A stretch of DNA of 64,000 bases from Planctomycetota bacterium (lineage in GTDB: Bacteria > Planctomycetota > Phycisphaerae > UBA1845 > PWPN01), in the NCBI GenBank assembly GCA_029550525.1, contig JAKPHF010000082.1, forward strand, positions 36,174 to 100,173, read 5' to 3'. The notes below the pieces were generated by a model. The model made no database searches and was not told the DNA's origin. It saw only the letters and a list, made by a program, of their open reading frames with translations. Of this stretch, positions 1 to 9,611 are shown in pieces (the stretch's first letter is position 1; each line of letters begins with the position of its first letter). The position numbers and the translations under genes were made by a program.

Positions 1-3000
1 CTTGAGCTTGCTGTCGATCGCGTCGTGGCACTTGCGCATCGCCTGCAGAATTTGGGCCGACGCGCCGGCGGAAGCCCGCAGTTGCTCGGACTGCTCGCGG
101 ACGGCATCCGCTTGTTCGTTCCAGCCGGACAGCGATTGCTCGACCTGGACCGAGGCCGCATCGAGGCGGTTGGCCATTTCGGCCGCGGCGGTCAGCAGCT
201 TCTGCAGGTTGGCGGCCTTGTCTTCGGCGGCCGAGTTGAGCGCGGCCAGTTCCTCGGCCGCTCGCGGACGAAGCTCCACTCGCACCGGTTGCGGCCGCTC
301 GGCCTCCTCTAGTTCCCTGACCCGATCGCTCAGCCGCTGCACCACTTCCACCAGCACCCGCACGTCCTTCTCGCGGCGCTGAACCATCTCGTCGAGCCGC
401 TGCCTCAGGGCGCTCATGTCCCGGTTGATCACACGCTCAGCGGCTTCAAACTTCTCGACCGGCATCGCCGAGCCGACCAGGCTCAACAATTCCGTCCGCA
501 GGTTTGTCCAACTCTGCTTGAGTGCATCGAACTCCTGTTGATATTCGCTGTTCTGGCCGTCGAGCCGCTGAACGATCTCGTCGAGGCTCTGTGCGTGCTC
601 CTGGCGGAGTCTCTCCAGGTGGCTGTCGACCGTGGCGACTCGATTTTCCAGCGCCAGCAGGCCGGCTCCAGTGCGATCCCACTGCTCGGCAACAGCCCGA
701 ATCGCGCTTTCCAGCGCGGCCTTGTTGCTGCGGCTTTCCTCCTGCAGCGACTGGACATCGGCCGTGCTGGCCACGCTGGCCGGCAGGGTCTCGATGCGGG
801 CCAGTAATTCGTCATAGCGTTGGTCGGCGGCGCTGATCAGCGTTTCGAGGTTCCGCCGCTGCTCATCCATAAGCCGCAGGATCTGCTCGGCTTGCTCCTG
901 CTGCCGGTCTCGCAACTCCGCCAGCGCCGCTTCATCCAGCGCGGCCGATCGCAGCGACTCGATCTCCTGCTGAGCCGCCTGCCATTGGGCGACCGTCTGT
1001 TCGAACTGCTCCTGCGATATCCGCCGCTGATCTTCCAGTTGGCGCAAGAGATTGGCCACATCCTCGGCGTGGGCTCGCCTCAAGTCGGCGAGGTCCGACC
1101 CTTCCGTCTCGCTGGCCGCCGCCAGCTGGTCCAGCCGCTGGTGCGTGCAGCGGAATCGCTCGGTCAGGTCGGCGACCAAACTCTCCACCGATTCGCGAGC
1201 CTTCTGCAACTGCTCGAGGAATTCATGAGCCTGGGCGGCCTGATGCTGACGCAAGTTCTCCAACTCGTCTCGCGCGGCATACTGGCCGTCAAGAGCGGCG
1301 AATCGCTCCTTCATGGCCGAATGGGTGGCGAGTAAGTGTCGCCGCACTCGCCGCAGCTGTTTCGTTTCTCGTTCGAGGCGCGACGACAGCTCGGCCAACG
1401 TCGACGCTTGCTCGCCACTCATGCTGGCCTGCCGGTCCAGCATGGCCTTCAACTCGTCGAGTTCGGCGGCTTTTTCCGCGAAGCGGTCTAGTACTTCGCG
1501 GGCGAACGCGGCATGCTCGCCGCGCAGTTGCTCCATCGCTCCCGTGTGCGGCGCTGCTTCCCGCAACTCGTTCAGTCCGCGGGTGAGGGCCTCGAAACGT
1601 TTCGCCGCGGTCTTCGACAGATGACGAATTTCGTCCTCGTGCCGTCCCACGCTGGTATAGATGTCCTCAATGGCTACGGCCTGGTCGGTGATCGATTCAG
1701 CTCGGTTGCGGACCTCGATCTCGTGATCGGTCTTTAGCCGCGCGACCGTCTCCAGCACCTGCTTGATCCGCTCGTCCAGTTCCTGGTGCGAGCGAGTCAG
1801 CCGGGCCTGGGACTCCGCCTGAATCGCCTGGATCTGCTGCGCGGTCTGTTCGCGCAGCGACGCCAACTTATCAACGGAGGCCTCGCCGTGCGGGACTGCC
1901 TCCACTTCGGCGTGGATGGCGGCCAGCCTGTCCTCCAGCTCCCGCTGAAGCGTCGTTCCCGCGGTGACTTGCAGCTCTCGGATGGATTCCAACCGCTCGG
2001 TCAAATCGCGAATCCGCTGTTCGAGTTCGCGGTAGAGTTCCGTGCGGACGGCCTCGGTGCGTTGCGTGGTCTCATCGCGTAGCGAGTCCAGATTGAGCCG
2101 GCTCGACTCGGCAGCGAGTTCGGTCTGGATGGCCTCCAGCTTGCGCTCCACCTCACCCTGCAACGCGCGCAGTCCTTCCGCATGCGCCTCACGCAATCCA
2201 TCGAGCCGCTCGCTCAGGCGGTCGGTTTTTTGTCGCAGATCGTTCACCTCGGTGCCGCTGGCCCGGGCTTGGAGCTGCTGGCTCAGCTCGGCCAGCGTGC
2301 GGTCCAGGCGATCGGACCACTCGGTCTGGATGCGACTCTGGGCTTCGATCGAACCGGCCACGCATGCCGACGTACCGGCGACCGCATGGCTCAGCGTGGA
2401 AACCGCCTTCGCAACCGCTTCTCCGGAAGCTTCCGGCGCCGCCGCCATGCGATCGGCACAATCCGCTTCGACCAGTTCCGGCCGGCTGCCGTAAATATGC
2501 TCGATGCGCGCCTCCGTCTCCGCATCAGCGGGCGAGGCGATTTCTTCCCGACTGAGACCTTCCTGGTCGAGTACCTGCTGAACCATGTTCTCGTCCACCT
2601 GGTGGCTGCCCTGCGCATAAGCCGCGAGCAGGGCGTTATCGCAAATCCGGTTGATTAGACGCGGAATGCCTTGCGAACCCTCATAGATCAGATCGAAGGC
2701 GGTGGGCACGAACAGATCAGACCGCGAACAGCCGGCCACCTGCAGGCGACACTGTATGTATTCGATCGTTTGTTGCGGCGTGAGCCCCGTCAGGTGAAAC
2801 CGCCTGAACAGTCGCTGATCCAGTTGGCGCATGCGCTCGGACTGGAAGCGTTGGCGTAGCTCCGGCTGGCCCAGGATGCAGACCTGCAGCAACTTGGCGT
2901 CGTCGGCTTCGAGATTGCCCAGCATGCGCAGCGCTTCAAAACTCTCGTCGGGCAGGTTCTGGGCCTCGTCGAGCAGCACGACCACGAAACGGTTACGGGC

Positions 3001-3357
3001 AAACTGATCGAGCAGGTATTGCTGTAAGCGGTCGACCAACTGCAGATGGGTCGCATCCGGGGGCACGTCCAGCTCGAATTCCGTGCAGATGGCGCCCAAT
3101 AGTTGTCGCGGGTTCAACTGGGTGTGGGTGATGACCGCGGTGCTGGCCTGCCGGTCCACCTGGCGGATGAACATGCGGCCGATGAGCGTCTTGCCCGCAC
3201 CCACCTCGCCGGTGACCAGGACGAATCCTTTCCGGTTGAGCGTGGCGTACTGCAGCGTCGCCAGGGCTTCCTCGTGATCCGGCGTGCTGTAGTAGAACGA
3301 GGGGTCCGGCGTGTTGTTGAATGGCGGCCGATGCAGACCGAAGTGCGAGCAGTACAT
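1..3357 (-). CDS. ExeA/GspA-like AAA ATPase fused to a giant coiled coil (3' end outside window)
   Basis: The reading frame is open from the ATG at 3357 to the left edge, so the protein has at least 1119 residues and its C-terminus is missing here. AAGGAG lies 6 nt before the ATG. Residues 1-270 are an ExeA/GspA-type AAA ATPase: the N-terminus MYCSHFGLHRPPFNNTPDP is typical, Walker A is GEVGAGKT near residue 50-57 and Walker B is VVVLLDEAQ near 125-133. From about residue 290 onward the chain is Glu/Gln/Arg/Ala-rich heptad sequence, i.e. a very long coiled coil. ATPases of this family accompany XrtA-type EPS loci but are usually only about 270-350 residues. It is divergent from the EPS export genes with a 306-bp gap. 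Family call is firm; a role in organising EPS export is inference. Confidence 0.85.
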   Translation of the reverse strand, partial: MYCSHFGLHRPPFNNTPDPSFYYSTPDHEEALATLQYATLNRKGFVLVTGEVGAGKTLIGRMFIRQVDRQASTAVITHTQLNPRQLLGAICTEFELDVPPDATHLQLVDRLQQYLLDQFARNRFVVVLLDEAQNLPDESFEALRMLGNLEADDAKLLQVCILGQPELRQRFQSERMRQLDQRLFRRFHLTGLTPQQTIEYIQCRLQVAGCSRSDLFVPTAFDLIYEGSQGIPRLINRICDNALLAAYAQGSHQVDENMVQQVLDQEGLSREEIASPADAETEARIEHIYGSRPELVEADCADRMAAAPEASGEAVAKAVSTLSHAVAGTSACVAGSIEAQSRIQTEWSDRLDRTLAELSQQLQARASGTEVNDLRQKTDRLSERLDGLREAHAEGLRALQGEVERKLEAIQTELAAESSRLNLDSLRDETTQRTEAVRTELYRELEQRIRDLTERLESIRELQVTAGTTLQRELEDRLAAIHAEVEAVPHGEASVDKLASLREQTAQQIQAIQAESQARLTRSHQELDERIKQVLETVARLKTDHEIEVRNRAESITDQAVAIEDIYTSVGRHEDEIRHLSKTAAKRFEALTRGLNELREAAPHTGAMEQLRGEHAAFAREVLDRFAEKAAELDELKAMLDRQASMSGEQASTLAELSSRLERETKQLRRVRRHLLATHSAMKERFAALDGQYAARDELENLRQHQAAQAHEFLEQLQKARESVESLVADLTERFRCTHQRLDQLAAASETEGSDLADLRRAHAEDVANLLRQLEDQRRISQEQFEQTVAQWQAAQQEIESLRSAALDEAALAELRDRQQEQAEQILRLMDEQRRNLETLISAADQRYDELLARIETLPASVASTADVQSLQEESRSNKAALESAIRAVAEQWDRTGAGLLALENRVATVDSHLERLRQEHAQSLDEIVQRLDGQNSEYQQEFDALKQSWTNLRTELLSLVGSAMPVEKFEAAERVINRDMSALRQRLDEMVQRREKDVRVLVEVVQRLSDRVRELEEAERPQPVRVELRPRAAEELAALNSAAEDKAANLQKLLTAAAEMANRLDAASVQVEQSLSGWNEQADAVREQSEQLRASAGASAQILQAMRKCHDAIDSKLK

Positions 3358-3663
3358 GCAGGGCTCCTTGACCGCCGGTGTCCGGCGCAGGTTCCTCCGA
3401 CCGGGGAGATGACCTTATCGGACGCGATGCACCGCGCGGTACAGAAGGTTCTATCGGACCTGCGGTTATGGGGCTTGAGTTTCCGCGTCAAATAAGCAGG
3501 CCGATTTGGCTGGGGCCGAAAAAAACTTGCGGTTTAGTCGAAGTAGACGGCCATTCAACCGATGACTCTACCACGGACGTTTCGGCGCCGGGCCGGAGGG
3601 CTGTGTCATCAGCCGGCCAGGGGCGGTCGCCGAGGCAACAGTAGACCCCAAGCGAGGTCAGGG
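3358..3663. promoter_or_regulatory. Divergent intergenic region between ATPase and EPS operon
   Basis: This gap of about 300 bp must hold promoters for both directions. The octamer TATCGGAC occurs twice (3416-3423 and 3452-3459); read on the minus strand it gives CCGATAA- and CCGATAG-like words resembling a sigma-28 -10 box, but no TAAA lies at the expected distance. I see no convincing sigma-70 or sigma-54 promoter for the rightward operon. Confidence 0.3.
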
Positions 3664-4476
3664 ATGACCGGCAGGACAACCACTCGACTGAACCGGCGCG
3701 CGGCCGTTGTGGCCACGGGTGTCGCCCTCAGCATGGCCTCCGCCGGCTGCGCCCCCAAGTATGAGGACCTCAAGGTCTTCAGCCAGGCCCATCGGCAGGA
3801 CGTCACCGCCAGCCAATACCGGCTCGAACCGCCCGACGTCATTCAGATCGAATCGCCTACCGCTCCGGAGATCGACGGCGAAATCCAACGCATCCGTAGC
3901 GACGGCAAGATCACGCTTCGCCTCATCGGCGACGTACAAGTCAGCGGTCTGACGCCCGAGGAACTCTCGGCCAAGCTCGCCGAGTTGCTCTCGCGCTACT
4001 ACGAGTCGCCCGAAGTGACGGTGCGGCTCATGTCCTACGAAAGCAAGAGCGTCTACGTGTTCGGGCAGGTGATGGGGCCCGGTCCTCAGCCGTTCACCGG
4101 GCGCGATACCCTCCTCGACGTCATCGCACGGGCCCAGCCCAACTTCCTGGCCTGGGGCGCTCAGGTGAAAGTGATTCGGCCCAGCGCCGCGCCCGAGGAA
4201 CGTCACGAGCTCGTCGTCGATGTGGACAAGATGCTCGAGACCGGGGACATGACCAACAACTTCCTCCTGCAGGAGGGAGACATTGTGTTCGTCCCGCCGA
4301 CCCCGCTGGGGTACGTGGGACTGCGCATCCAGGAATTGTTGTTCCCGATCTCGCCCGCGTTGGCCGCGTACAACGCGCCGGTCCAAGCGAGAAACACGAC
4401 GGACAGCCTGAGGTACGGTGGTTACCATCACCGGGACGACTACAACCACCGCCGGCAGCTGATGTGGCCCAGGTGA
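3664..4476 (+). CDS. Wza-like polysaccharide export lipoprotein
   Basis: This 270-residue protein is an outer-membrane polysaccharide export (Wza/poly_export) family member. The start at 3664 is chosen because it gives a clean signal sequence ending in a lipobox-like MASAGC, with Cys near residue 29, and a GAGG lies just upstream; a longer frame from 3562 adds only Arg-rich sequence. After the Cys comes the export domain (YRLEPPDVIQIESP, then GKITLRLIGDVQVSGLTPEE), followed by SLBB-like sequence (KSVYVFGQVMGPG). The C-terminus is short and His/Tyr-rich. It heads the rightward EPS operon and should work with the chain-length protein that follows. Confidence 0.88.
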   Translation: MTGRTTTRLNRRAAVVATGVALSMASAGCAPKYEDLKVFSQAHRQDVTASQYRLEPPDVIQIESPTAPEIDGEIQRIRSDGKITLRLIGDVQVSGLTPEELSAKLAELLSRYYESPEVTVRLMSYESKSVYVFGQVMGPGPQPFTGRDTLLDVIARAQPNFLAWGAQVKVIRPSAAPEERHELVVDVDKMLETGDMTNNFLLQEGDIVFVPPTPLGYVGLRIQELLFPISPALAAYNAPVQARNTTDSLRYGGYHHRDDYNHRRQLMWPR

Positions 4477-4531
4477 ATACGGTGACCCTCCAGGATCGCG
4501 ACTTGCGGTCCTGGCACATGTGACGGATGTC

Positions 4532-6244
4532 ATGATGAGTTCGCAGTCGCCCTCCATATTGCTCGGTCAGCGGCTCAAGACCGTGTCCGAGGATTTCGCC
4601 GGAAGCGACCTGCAACAGATGGTCAGCAGACTGCTGACCATTCTGCGGTATCGCCGCTGGTCCTTCATTCTGCCGATGTTGACCGGGATGACGGTGGTGC
4701 TGGCAGTCAGCCTGCTCGTGCCCCGGCAGTACGTGATGCGAACCATCTTTGAGCGGCGGGAGGATCCCATCCTGCTGAAGCTGGTGGCCAACAGCCCCTT
4801 GAATCTCGAGATTCACCGGCAGACGCTGCGATTCAACGTGATCAGCCCTGCCGCCGTGGGCCAGGCCCTCGAACAGGCCGGGTTCGACGGCACCGGCTTG
4901 TCGCCCGAGGCCGCAGCCGCCCGCAAGCGGGCCCTCGTCGGCCATCTCGCCAGCAATCTTCAGGTGATGGTGATCAATTCCGGCCCCAATCACGATCTGA
5001 TCGAGCTGAAGTACACGGGCGATCAACCCGACGTCGCCCACGCGGTCATACCCATTCTCAGGGACAACTACGTCCGCAACTCGAAGGCGGCCATTCGCAA
5101 CCTCCAGCACCAGGCCCGCGAATTCTTCGCCCGGGAAACGGAGAAGCGGCGGGCCGAGGTGGCCCGGCTCCAGGCCGAGCTCACGCAGGCACTGGTCAAT
5201 CAGCCCGAAATGGCCCCGGGCCGGCCCGAATGGCTGCACGAACGGCTTCGCGCCGAGGATCTCACGCTCGAGCAACTCAACCGGGCCCGGCACGAGATGC
5301 AGACGGAAATCGAGGCTCGCGAGGAGTACCTCCGGCAACTCGACGAACAGCAGGCCCGAGGCGACACCCTGCCCAGCCCCGCGCTGGTCACGCGGGTTGT
5401 CGAAAGCCCGCAGCACAAGGCGTTGCAAACGCAGATCGAGAAGATTGAAGCCGAGATTGCCGACGCCAAGACCGTGCGACAAATGAAAGACACCCATCCG
5501 CACGTGATGGCCCTCAATCGCAAGCTCGAGCGGCTCCGGACCGACCTGGAACGCCTCGGGCAGGAGATCGTTACCGGCAGCGACGGAACGGAAACCGCCC
5601 AGAATCCGTGGGACCGCGAGCGCAACCGCATCGGCATGGAGCTCAAGACGTTCCGCGGCAAACTGGCCCAGCTCGATCGCGATCTGGCCGCGCATCAGGC
5701 GGCCAAGAAGGAGCTGGAGGGTCAGAAGGCCACCCTGTTCGACCGGCAGCAAAAGCACATGCTGCAGGAGCAGGCGCTGGAGGCCAGCAGGGCCGGTCTG
5801 GGCGTCTGGCAGGCCAAACTCGAAGAAGTCAACCGTATGCTCGCCGCGGAGGACCTGGATCGCGGCGTTCGCTTCAATACCATCGAGGAGTGCCAGCGGC
5901 CGGTCCGGCCGACCAGCCCCAATTTGAATGTGATGCTCATCTTGAGCGCGGCCGTGGGGTTGGCCCTGGCCGTGGTGGTCGTTTTCCTTCGCGAAATCTT
6001 CGATCGTTCCGTTCGCAGTCCCGCACGGGTCAATCGTCTGCTGGGCATTCCCGTGCTCGAAACAATCGAGGACATCCTGGTCAGACCTTCGCCCAAGCGG
6101 TGGTTCACGGCCTATGTGCTGCCCGTTGTGGCAATCGTTCAGATTGGAGTGGTTGGAGGATTAGGCTGGCTGCTTTACCTCAGCTTGCAGGAGCCGGAGC
6201 GGTATGCCCGGTGGGTGGGCGGGTTGGCCGCCATGGTGTTTTAG
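4532..6244 (+). CDS. Wzz-like polysaccharide chain-length determinant
   Basis: About 570 residues with the polysaccharide co-polymerase layout. A first membrane segment lies near residue 45-65 (FILPMLTGMTVVLAVSLLV). A long periplasmic coiled coil follows, rich in Glu/Arg/Leu (about 180-440). A second membrane segment lies near 465-485 (LILSAAVGLALAVVVVFLRE), and an unusual third hydrophobic segment near 530-550 (YVLPVVAIVQIGVVGGLGW). The coiled coil resembles the variant found in XrtA-type EPS loci. The start is uncertain: GTG at 4520 and ATGs at 4532 and 4535 are all in frame. It should set chain length and couple the polymerase to the Wza-like exporter. Confidence 0.85.
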   Translation: MMSSQSPSILLGQRLKTVSEDFAGSDLQQMVSRLLTILRYRRWSFILPMLTGMTVVLAVSLLVPRQYVMRTIFERREDPILLKLVANSPLNLEIHRQTLRFNVISPAAVGQALEQAGFDGTGLSPEAAAARKRALVGHLASNLQVMVINSGPNHDLIELKYTGDQPDVAHAVIPILRDNYVRNSKAAIRNLQHQAREFFARETEKRRAEVARLQAELTQALVNQPEMAPGRPEWLHERLRAEDLTLEQLNRARHEMQTEIEAREEYLRQLDEQQARGDTLPSPALVTRVVESPQHKALQTQIEKIEAEIADAKTVRQMKDTHPHVMALNRKLERLRTDLERLGQEIVTGSDGTETAQNPWDRERNRIGMELKTFRGKLAQLDRDLAAHQAAKKELEGQKATLFDRQQKHMLQEQALEASRAGLGVWQAKLEEVNRMLAAEDLDRGVRFNTIEECQRPVRPTSPNLNVMLILSAAVGLALAVVVVFLREIFDRSVRSPARVNRLLGIPVLETIEDILVRPSPKRWFTAYVLPVVAIVQIGVVGGLGWLLYLSLQEPERYARWVGGLAAMVF

Positions 6245-6305
6245 GATTGTGTCGGCGGACTTGACCGGCTGGAATTAGCGGCCGTGTCTTAAATCAGGCA
6301 CGACT

Positions 6306-7160
6306 ATGGGCAGAATAGCCGAAGCACTCAAGAGAGCGCAACAGGAACGCGTGCGATGCGCCGCCGGTGAAGCGGCCGCATCGCAGTATGCTGCCGACAC
6401 GTTCGCGGAAGGCGGTATTCTTGCGCCCGAGTCGTTCCCGGCCTTCGTCGTGTCCACGCCGCCCATTCTCCCCGACCAGGTGGCCCCGGAAGTGGTCATG
6501 CTGCACGATCCGACGTGCCGAGTGGCTGAACGATACCGGGCTGCGCGTACGCGGCTGCTCAGCGGGCAGCCCGGCGGGAAGGCCCGCATCTTCGCCATCA
6601 CGTCGAGTCTGCCGGGCGAGGGCAAGACCATCACCACCGCCAACCTGGGCTTCAGTCTCGCCGAACTGCGCCATCTGCGGGTGGCGGTCATCGACTGCGA
6701 CTTCCGACAACAGGGACTGACCGCGAGCTGCAACGCCAAGGGCCGTCCCGGTCTCGCCGAGGTCATTCAGGGACAGGCCGCGCTCGCCGATGTCTGCGTG
6801 CCGCTGGTTCGGGAGAACCTCTTCCTGATCCCCGCGGGTAATCCCAAATCCATCACGCCTAGCGAGCTGCTTGCCGAGCCGTCGGCGGCTGCCGTGTTCC
6901 GCGAAATCAACGGCCGATTCCATTACGGCCTCATCGATACACCGCCCGCCAGTACGGTCGCGGACATCGGGCTGGTCGCTCCCTTGTGCCACTCGGTCGT
7001 GATCGTCCTGCGAATGGGCAAGACCCCTGAGCACCTGCTGCAACGATGCGTGCGGATGCTCCAGGCCAACCATGTTGCAATCGCCGGTTCCATACTCGTG
7101 GGCTACTGCGAACAGACCATGGCCTGCAGGGATGGCGATTATTACCAAGGTCGTCTGTAG
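6306..7160 (+). CDS. BY-kinase/CpsD-like tyrosine kinase of the EPS operon
   Basis: A 284-residue P-loop protein of the bacterial tyrosine kinase (CpsD/CapB/Wzc C-domain) family. Walker A is SSLPGEGKTITTANLG near residue 100, Walker A' is VAVIDCDFRQQG near 125-136, and Walker B is YGLIDTPP near 210. The N-terminus MGRIAEALKRAQQE is typical of the PEP-CTERM/XrtA-associated kinases. The tyrosine cluster at the C-terminus is reduced to GYCEQ and DYYQGRL, so autophosphorylation capacity may be limited. It should partner the Wzz-like protein encoded 61 bp upstream. Confidence 0.85.
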   Translation: MGRIAEALKRAQQERVRCAAGEAAASQYAADTFAEGGILAPESFPAFVVSTPPILPDQVAPEVVMLHDPTCRVAERYRAARTRLLSGQPGGKARIFAITSSLPGEGKTITTANLGFSLAELRHLRVAVIDCDFRQQGLTASCNAKGRPGLAEVIQGQAALADVCVPLVRENLFLIPAGNPKSITPSELLAEPSAAAVFREINGRFHYGLIDTPPASTVADIGLVAPLCHSVVIVLRMGKTPEHLLQRCVRMLQANHVAIAGSILVGYCEQTMACRDGDYYQGRL

Positions 7161-7172
7161 GAGACCCCGGCG

Positions 7173-8237
7173 ATGGCGCTCCAAGTCGTCAGAATCACCG
7201 AACCGCACACGCACGCCTGCAGCACATACGTGGAGCAGCATCCTCGCAGCACGTTCTTCCACACGCAGTTGTGGCGGGAAGCGGTCGTCGAGGCGTTCGG
7301 TCACCAGGATTGCTCGCTGGCCGCATTCCGCGACGGGCGCGTCGTGGGCGTATTGCCGCTCATGCGGATCGCCAGCCGGCTGGCGGGTAGTTTGCTGGTC
7401 AGCGTGCCTTACGGCGTGTACGGCGGAGCCATCAGCGATGACGAGGAGGCTTCGACCGCTCTGTTGAACCATGCACGGCGGCTCGCCGACCGCATGCACG
7501 TCCAGTGGCTGGACGTGCGCTCCATCGAACGGCAGTGGCCCGATCTGCCCGTGCTCTCGCGATATGTGACGTTTCGCAAGCAGTTGCCCGACGATCCGGA
7601 CAAAGTGCTGGCCGAGCTGCCTCGCAAGGCTCGCGCTGCCGCTCGGCAGGCACGCGAACGGTATGAACTGCAAGCGTCGTTTGACGACTCCGAACTGCCC
7701 ACGCTTTGGTCGCTGTACAGCCAGAGCATGCGGCGGCTGGCGTCACCGAACTATCCGGCGGCATTCTTTCAGGCATTGCTCGCTCGCACCTGCCCGGCCG
7801 ACCAGGCCGATCGAGGACCGGCTCATCTCGTGCAGGTGGTGCGATATCGCAATCAACCCATCGCCGGGCTTCTGAGCTTCATCTATCGCGGCACGTTGCT
7901 CCCGTACTTCGCGGGCTGCGACGCGCGATACGAGAAGTACCATCCCAACAATTTCCTCTACCTGACCGCCATGGAGAAGGGCGTGGAGCTCGGCTGCCGG
8001 GAATTCGATTTCGGCCGCACGCGGGTGGACAATCGCGGCTCCTACAACTTCAAGCGCTTCCAGGGATTCGAGCCTACGCCCCTGCAGTACCAATACTATG
8101 TCCCTCGCGGCGGGCGGGCCCCGGATTTGCATCCGGGCAACCCCCGGGTGCAGTTGGCACGCCGGGTCTGGCCTCGGCTGCCGCTGGCCGTCACCCGCCC
8201 GCTGGGTGCCTGGCTGGCCAAATCGATTCCCGGATGA
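7173..8237 (+). CDS. FemAB-like GNAT-fold protein of XrtA/PEP-CTERM EPS system
   Basis: This 354-residue protein matches the FemAB-related family tied to XrtA/PEP-CTERM EPS loci. Typical segments are FFHTQLWREAVVEAFG near the N-terminus, a Lys/Arg-rich LPRKARAAARQAR in the middle, and the C-terminal GNAT-like half with SFIYRGTLLPYFAGCD, EKYHPNNFLYLTAMEKG and FDFGRTRVDNRGSYNFKRF. FemAB enzymes transfer aminoacyl groups, but the substrate in EPS loci is not known. The ribosome binding site overlaps the stop codon of the kinase gene (TAGGAGA), which supports one operon. Confidence 0.85.
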   Translation: MALQVVRITEPHTHACSTYVEQHPRSTFFHTQLWREAVVEAFGHQDCSLAAFRDGRVVGVLPLMRIASRLAGSLLVSVPYGVYGGAISDDEEASTALLNHARRLADRMHVQWLDVRSIERQWPDLPVLSRYVTFRKQLPDDPDKVLAELPRKARAAARQARERYELQASFDDSELPTLWSLYSQSMRRLASPNYPAAFFQALLARTCPADQADRGPAHLVQVVRYRNQPIAGLLSFIYRGTLLPYFAGCDARYEKYHPNNFLYLTAMEKGVELGCREFDFGRTRVDNRGSYNFKRFQGFEPTPLQYQYYVPRGGRAPDLHPGNPRVQLARRVWPRLPLAVTRPLGAWLAKSIPG

Positions 8238-8294
8238 GGAACGAGGCTCAAAGACACGCAGGCCGCGGCCGGGTGCTCGCAAAGAAGTAACATC

Positions 8295-9611
8295 ATGAGG
8301 ATCCTGTTCGTCACACACCGATTGCCCTGCCCGCCCGATCGTGGATGCAAAATCCGATCGGCCGCGTTGCTCTACGGCCTGGCTCGCCGGCATGACGTGT
8401 GGTGCGCGGGATTCCTCGACAATGCCAACACGCCCGAGCTGCGATCCGAGACGCGTCAGTCCATCGCCGCGTTGCGGCAGATGTGCCGCGGGCTCCTGGC
8501 CGTTCCGTTCTCCGATCGGCTTGCCGGCAGCCGCGCCCTGGGCGGGCTCATCGCCGGCGGGACCGCCACCGAAAGCTACTTCGCTTCCCGCATACTCGAA
8601 CAGGGCCTTTCAGCCTGGAGCGAAGAGATTCGCTTCGATGCGGTGTTCGCCTTCTCATCGGGCATTGCACCGCTGGCCTGGCGCGTCGCCGCCCCGCGCC
8701 GCGTGCTTTGCATGGACGATCTGGATAGCCGCAAATGGCAGGAACTCGCCGCCAACGCCCACTGGCCCATGAGTTCCATCTACCGCCTCGAGGCTCGCCG
8801 GCTGGCGGAGCGCGAACGGTACTGGCTGGCCCGTTTCGACGCGACGCTCATGGTCTCTCAACGTGAGGCGGATCTCGTGACCGAGCCGCAACTGCGGGCC
8901 AAAGTGCATGTGATCCCGCCGGTGCTGCCGGGATGGCCGGATTGTGACGACGCGGCCGCGGTCTCGTTCAAGCCGCCGGTGGTCGGCTTCCTCGGCGCGA
9001 TGGACTATCCGCCTAATGTCGATGCGGCCTGCTGGTTGGCTCGCGATATCTGGCCGCTGGTTCTGGATCGACATCCTGACGCACGGCTGTTCATCGTCGG
9101 GCGATCGCCCGTGCCGGCCGTGCGCGATCTCGGCAGTGACGAGAGCATCGTGGTGACGGGCACCGTCCCTGACGTGCGGCGTTATCTGTCGGCCATGCGC
9201 GTCCATGTCGCGCCGCTGCGTGTCGCCCGGGGCGTCCAGATCAAGGTGCTCACGGCCATGGCCGCCGGTCGTCCCTGCGTGGTGACGTCCTGCGTGGCCG
9301 AAGGGCTCGGCGCGCAGAACGGGCGCGACCTGATCGTGGCCGATACCGCCGCCGACATCGCCGCCGCCGTCGTTCGTCTGCTGGACAACCCGCAGCAGGC
9401 CCAGGCTCTCGGCCAAGCCGGTCAACGCTTTGTCAGGCAATTCGATCTCGATGAAGTGGTCGGGCGTATCGAACGACTTCTGGCCGGCGGGGAGGCCGCC
9501 GCCGAAGCACCGTCTCTCGCTGGCGCGAACCGGCGCGAAACGAGGGTGCAGAAGCAACCGCAGCGGGAACCCGCGCTGGTGGGGAAAGAATCAAGGGGGA
9601 AATATTGGTGA
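8295..9611 (+). CDS. Glycosyltransferase, XrtA/EpsH-associated sugar transferase type
   Basis: A 438-residue GT-B glycosyltransferase. The N-terminus MRILFVTHRLPCPPDRGCKI and the internal DDLDSRKWQELA, IYRLEARRLAERERYWL and DATLMVSQREADLV agree with the PEP-CTERM/EpsH1-associated sugar transferase subfamily. The C-terminal half carries the GT4 nucleotide-sugar site: FLGAMDYPPNVDAACW, then PLRVARGVQIKVLTAMAAGRP. It probably adds a sugar to the growing EPS repeat unit in the cytosol. The stop overlaps the start of the next gene as GTGA. Confidence 0.85.
   Translation: MRILFVTHRLPCPPDRGCKIRSAALLYGLARRHDVWCAGFLDNANTPELRSETRQSIAALRQMCRGLLAVPFSDRLAGSRALGGLIAGGTATESYFASRILEQGLSAWSEEIRFDAVFAFSSGIAPLAWRVAAPRRVLCMDDLDSRKWQELAANAHWPMSSIYRLEARRLAERERYWLARFDATLMVSQREADLVTEPQLRAKVHVIPPVLPGWPDCDDAAAVSFKPPVVGFLGAMDYPPNVDAACWLARDIWPLVLDRHPDARLFIVGRSPVPAVRDLGSDESIVVTGTVPDVRRYLSAMRVHVAPLRVARGVQIKVLTAMAAGRPCVVTSCVAEGLGAQNGRDLIVADTAADIAAAVVRLLDNPQQAQALGQAGQRFVRQFDLDEVVGRIERLLAGGEAAAEAPSLAGANRRETRVQKQPQREPALVGKESRGKYW

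Noticed and set aside
4121..5758. 545-codon minus-strand open frame
   Set aside because: Antisense to the Wza-like and Wzz-like genes, which carry clear family motifs.
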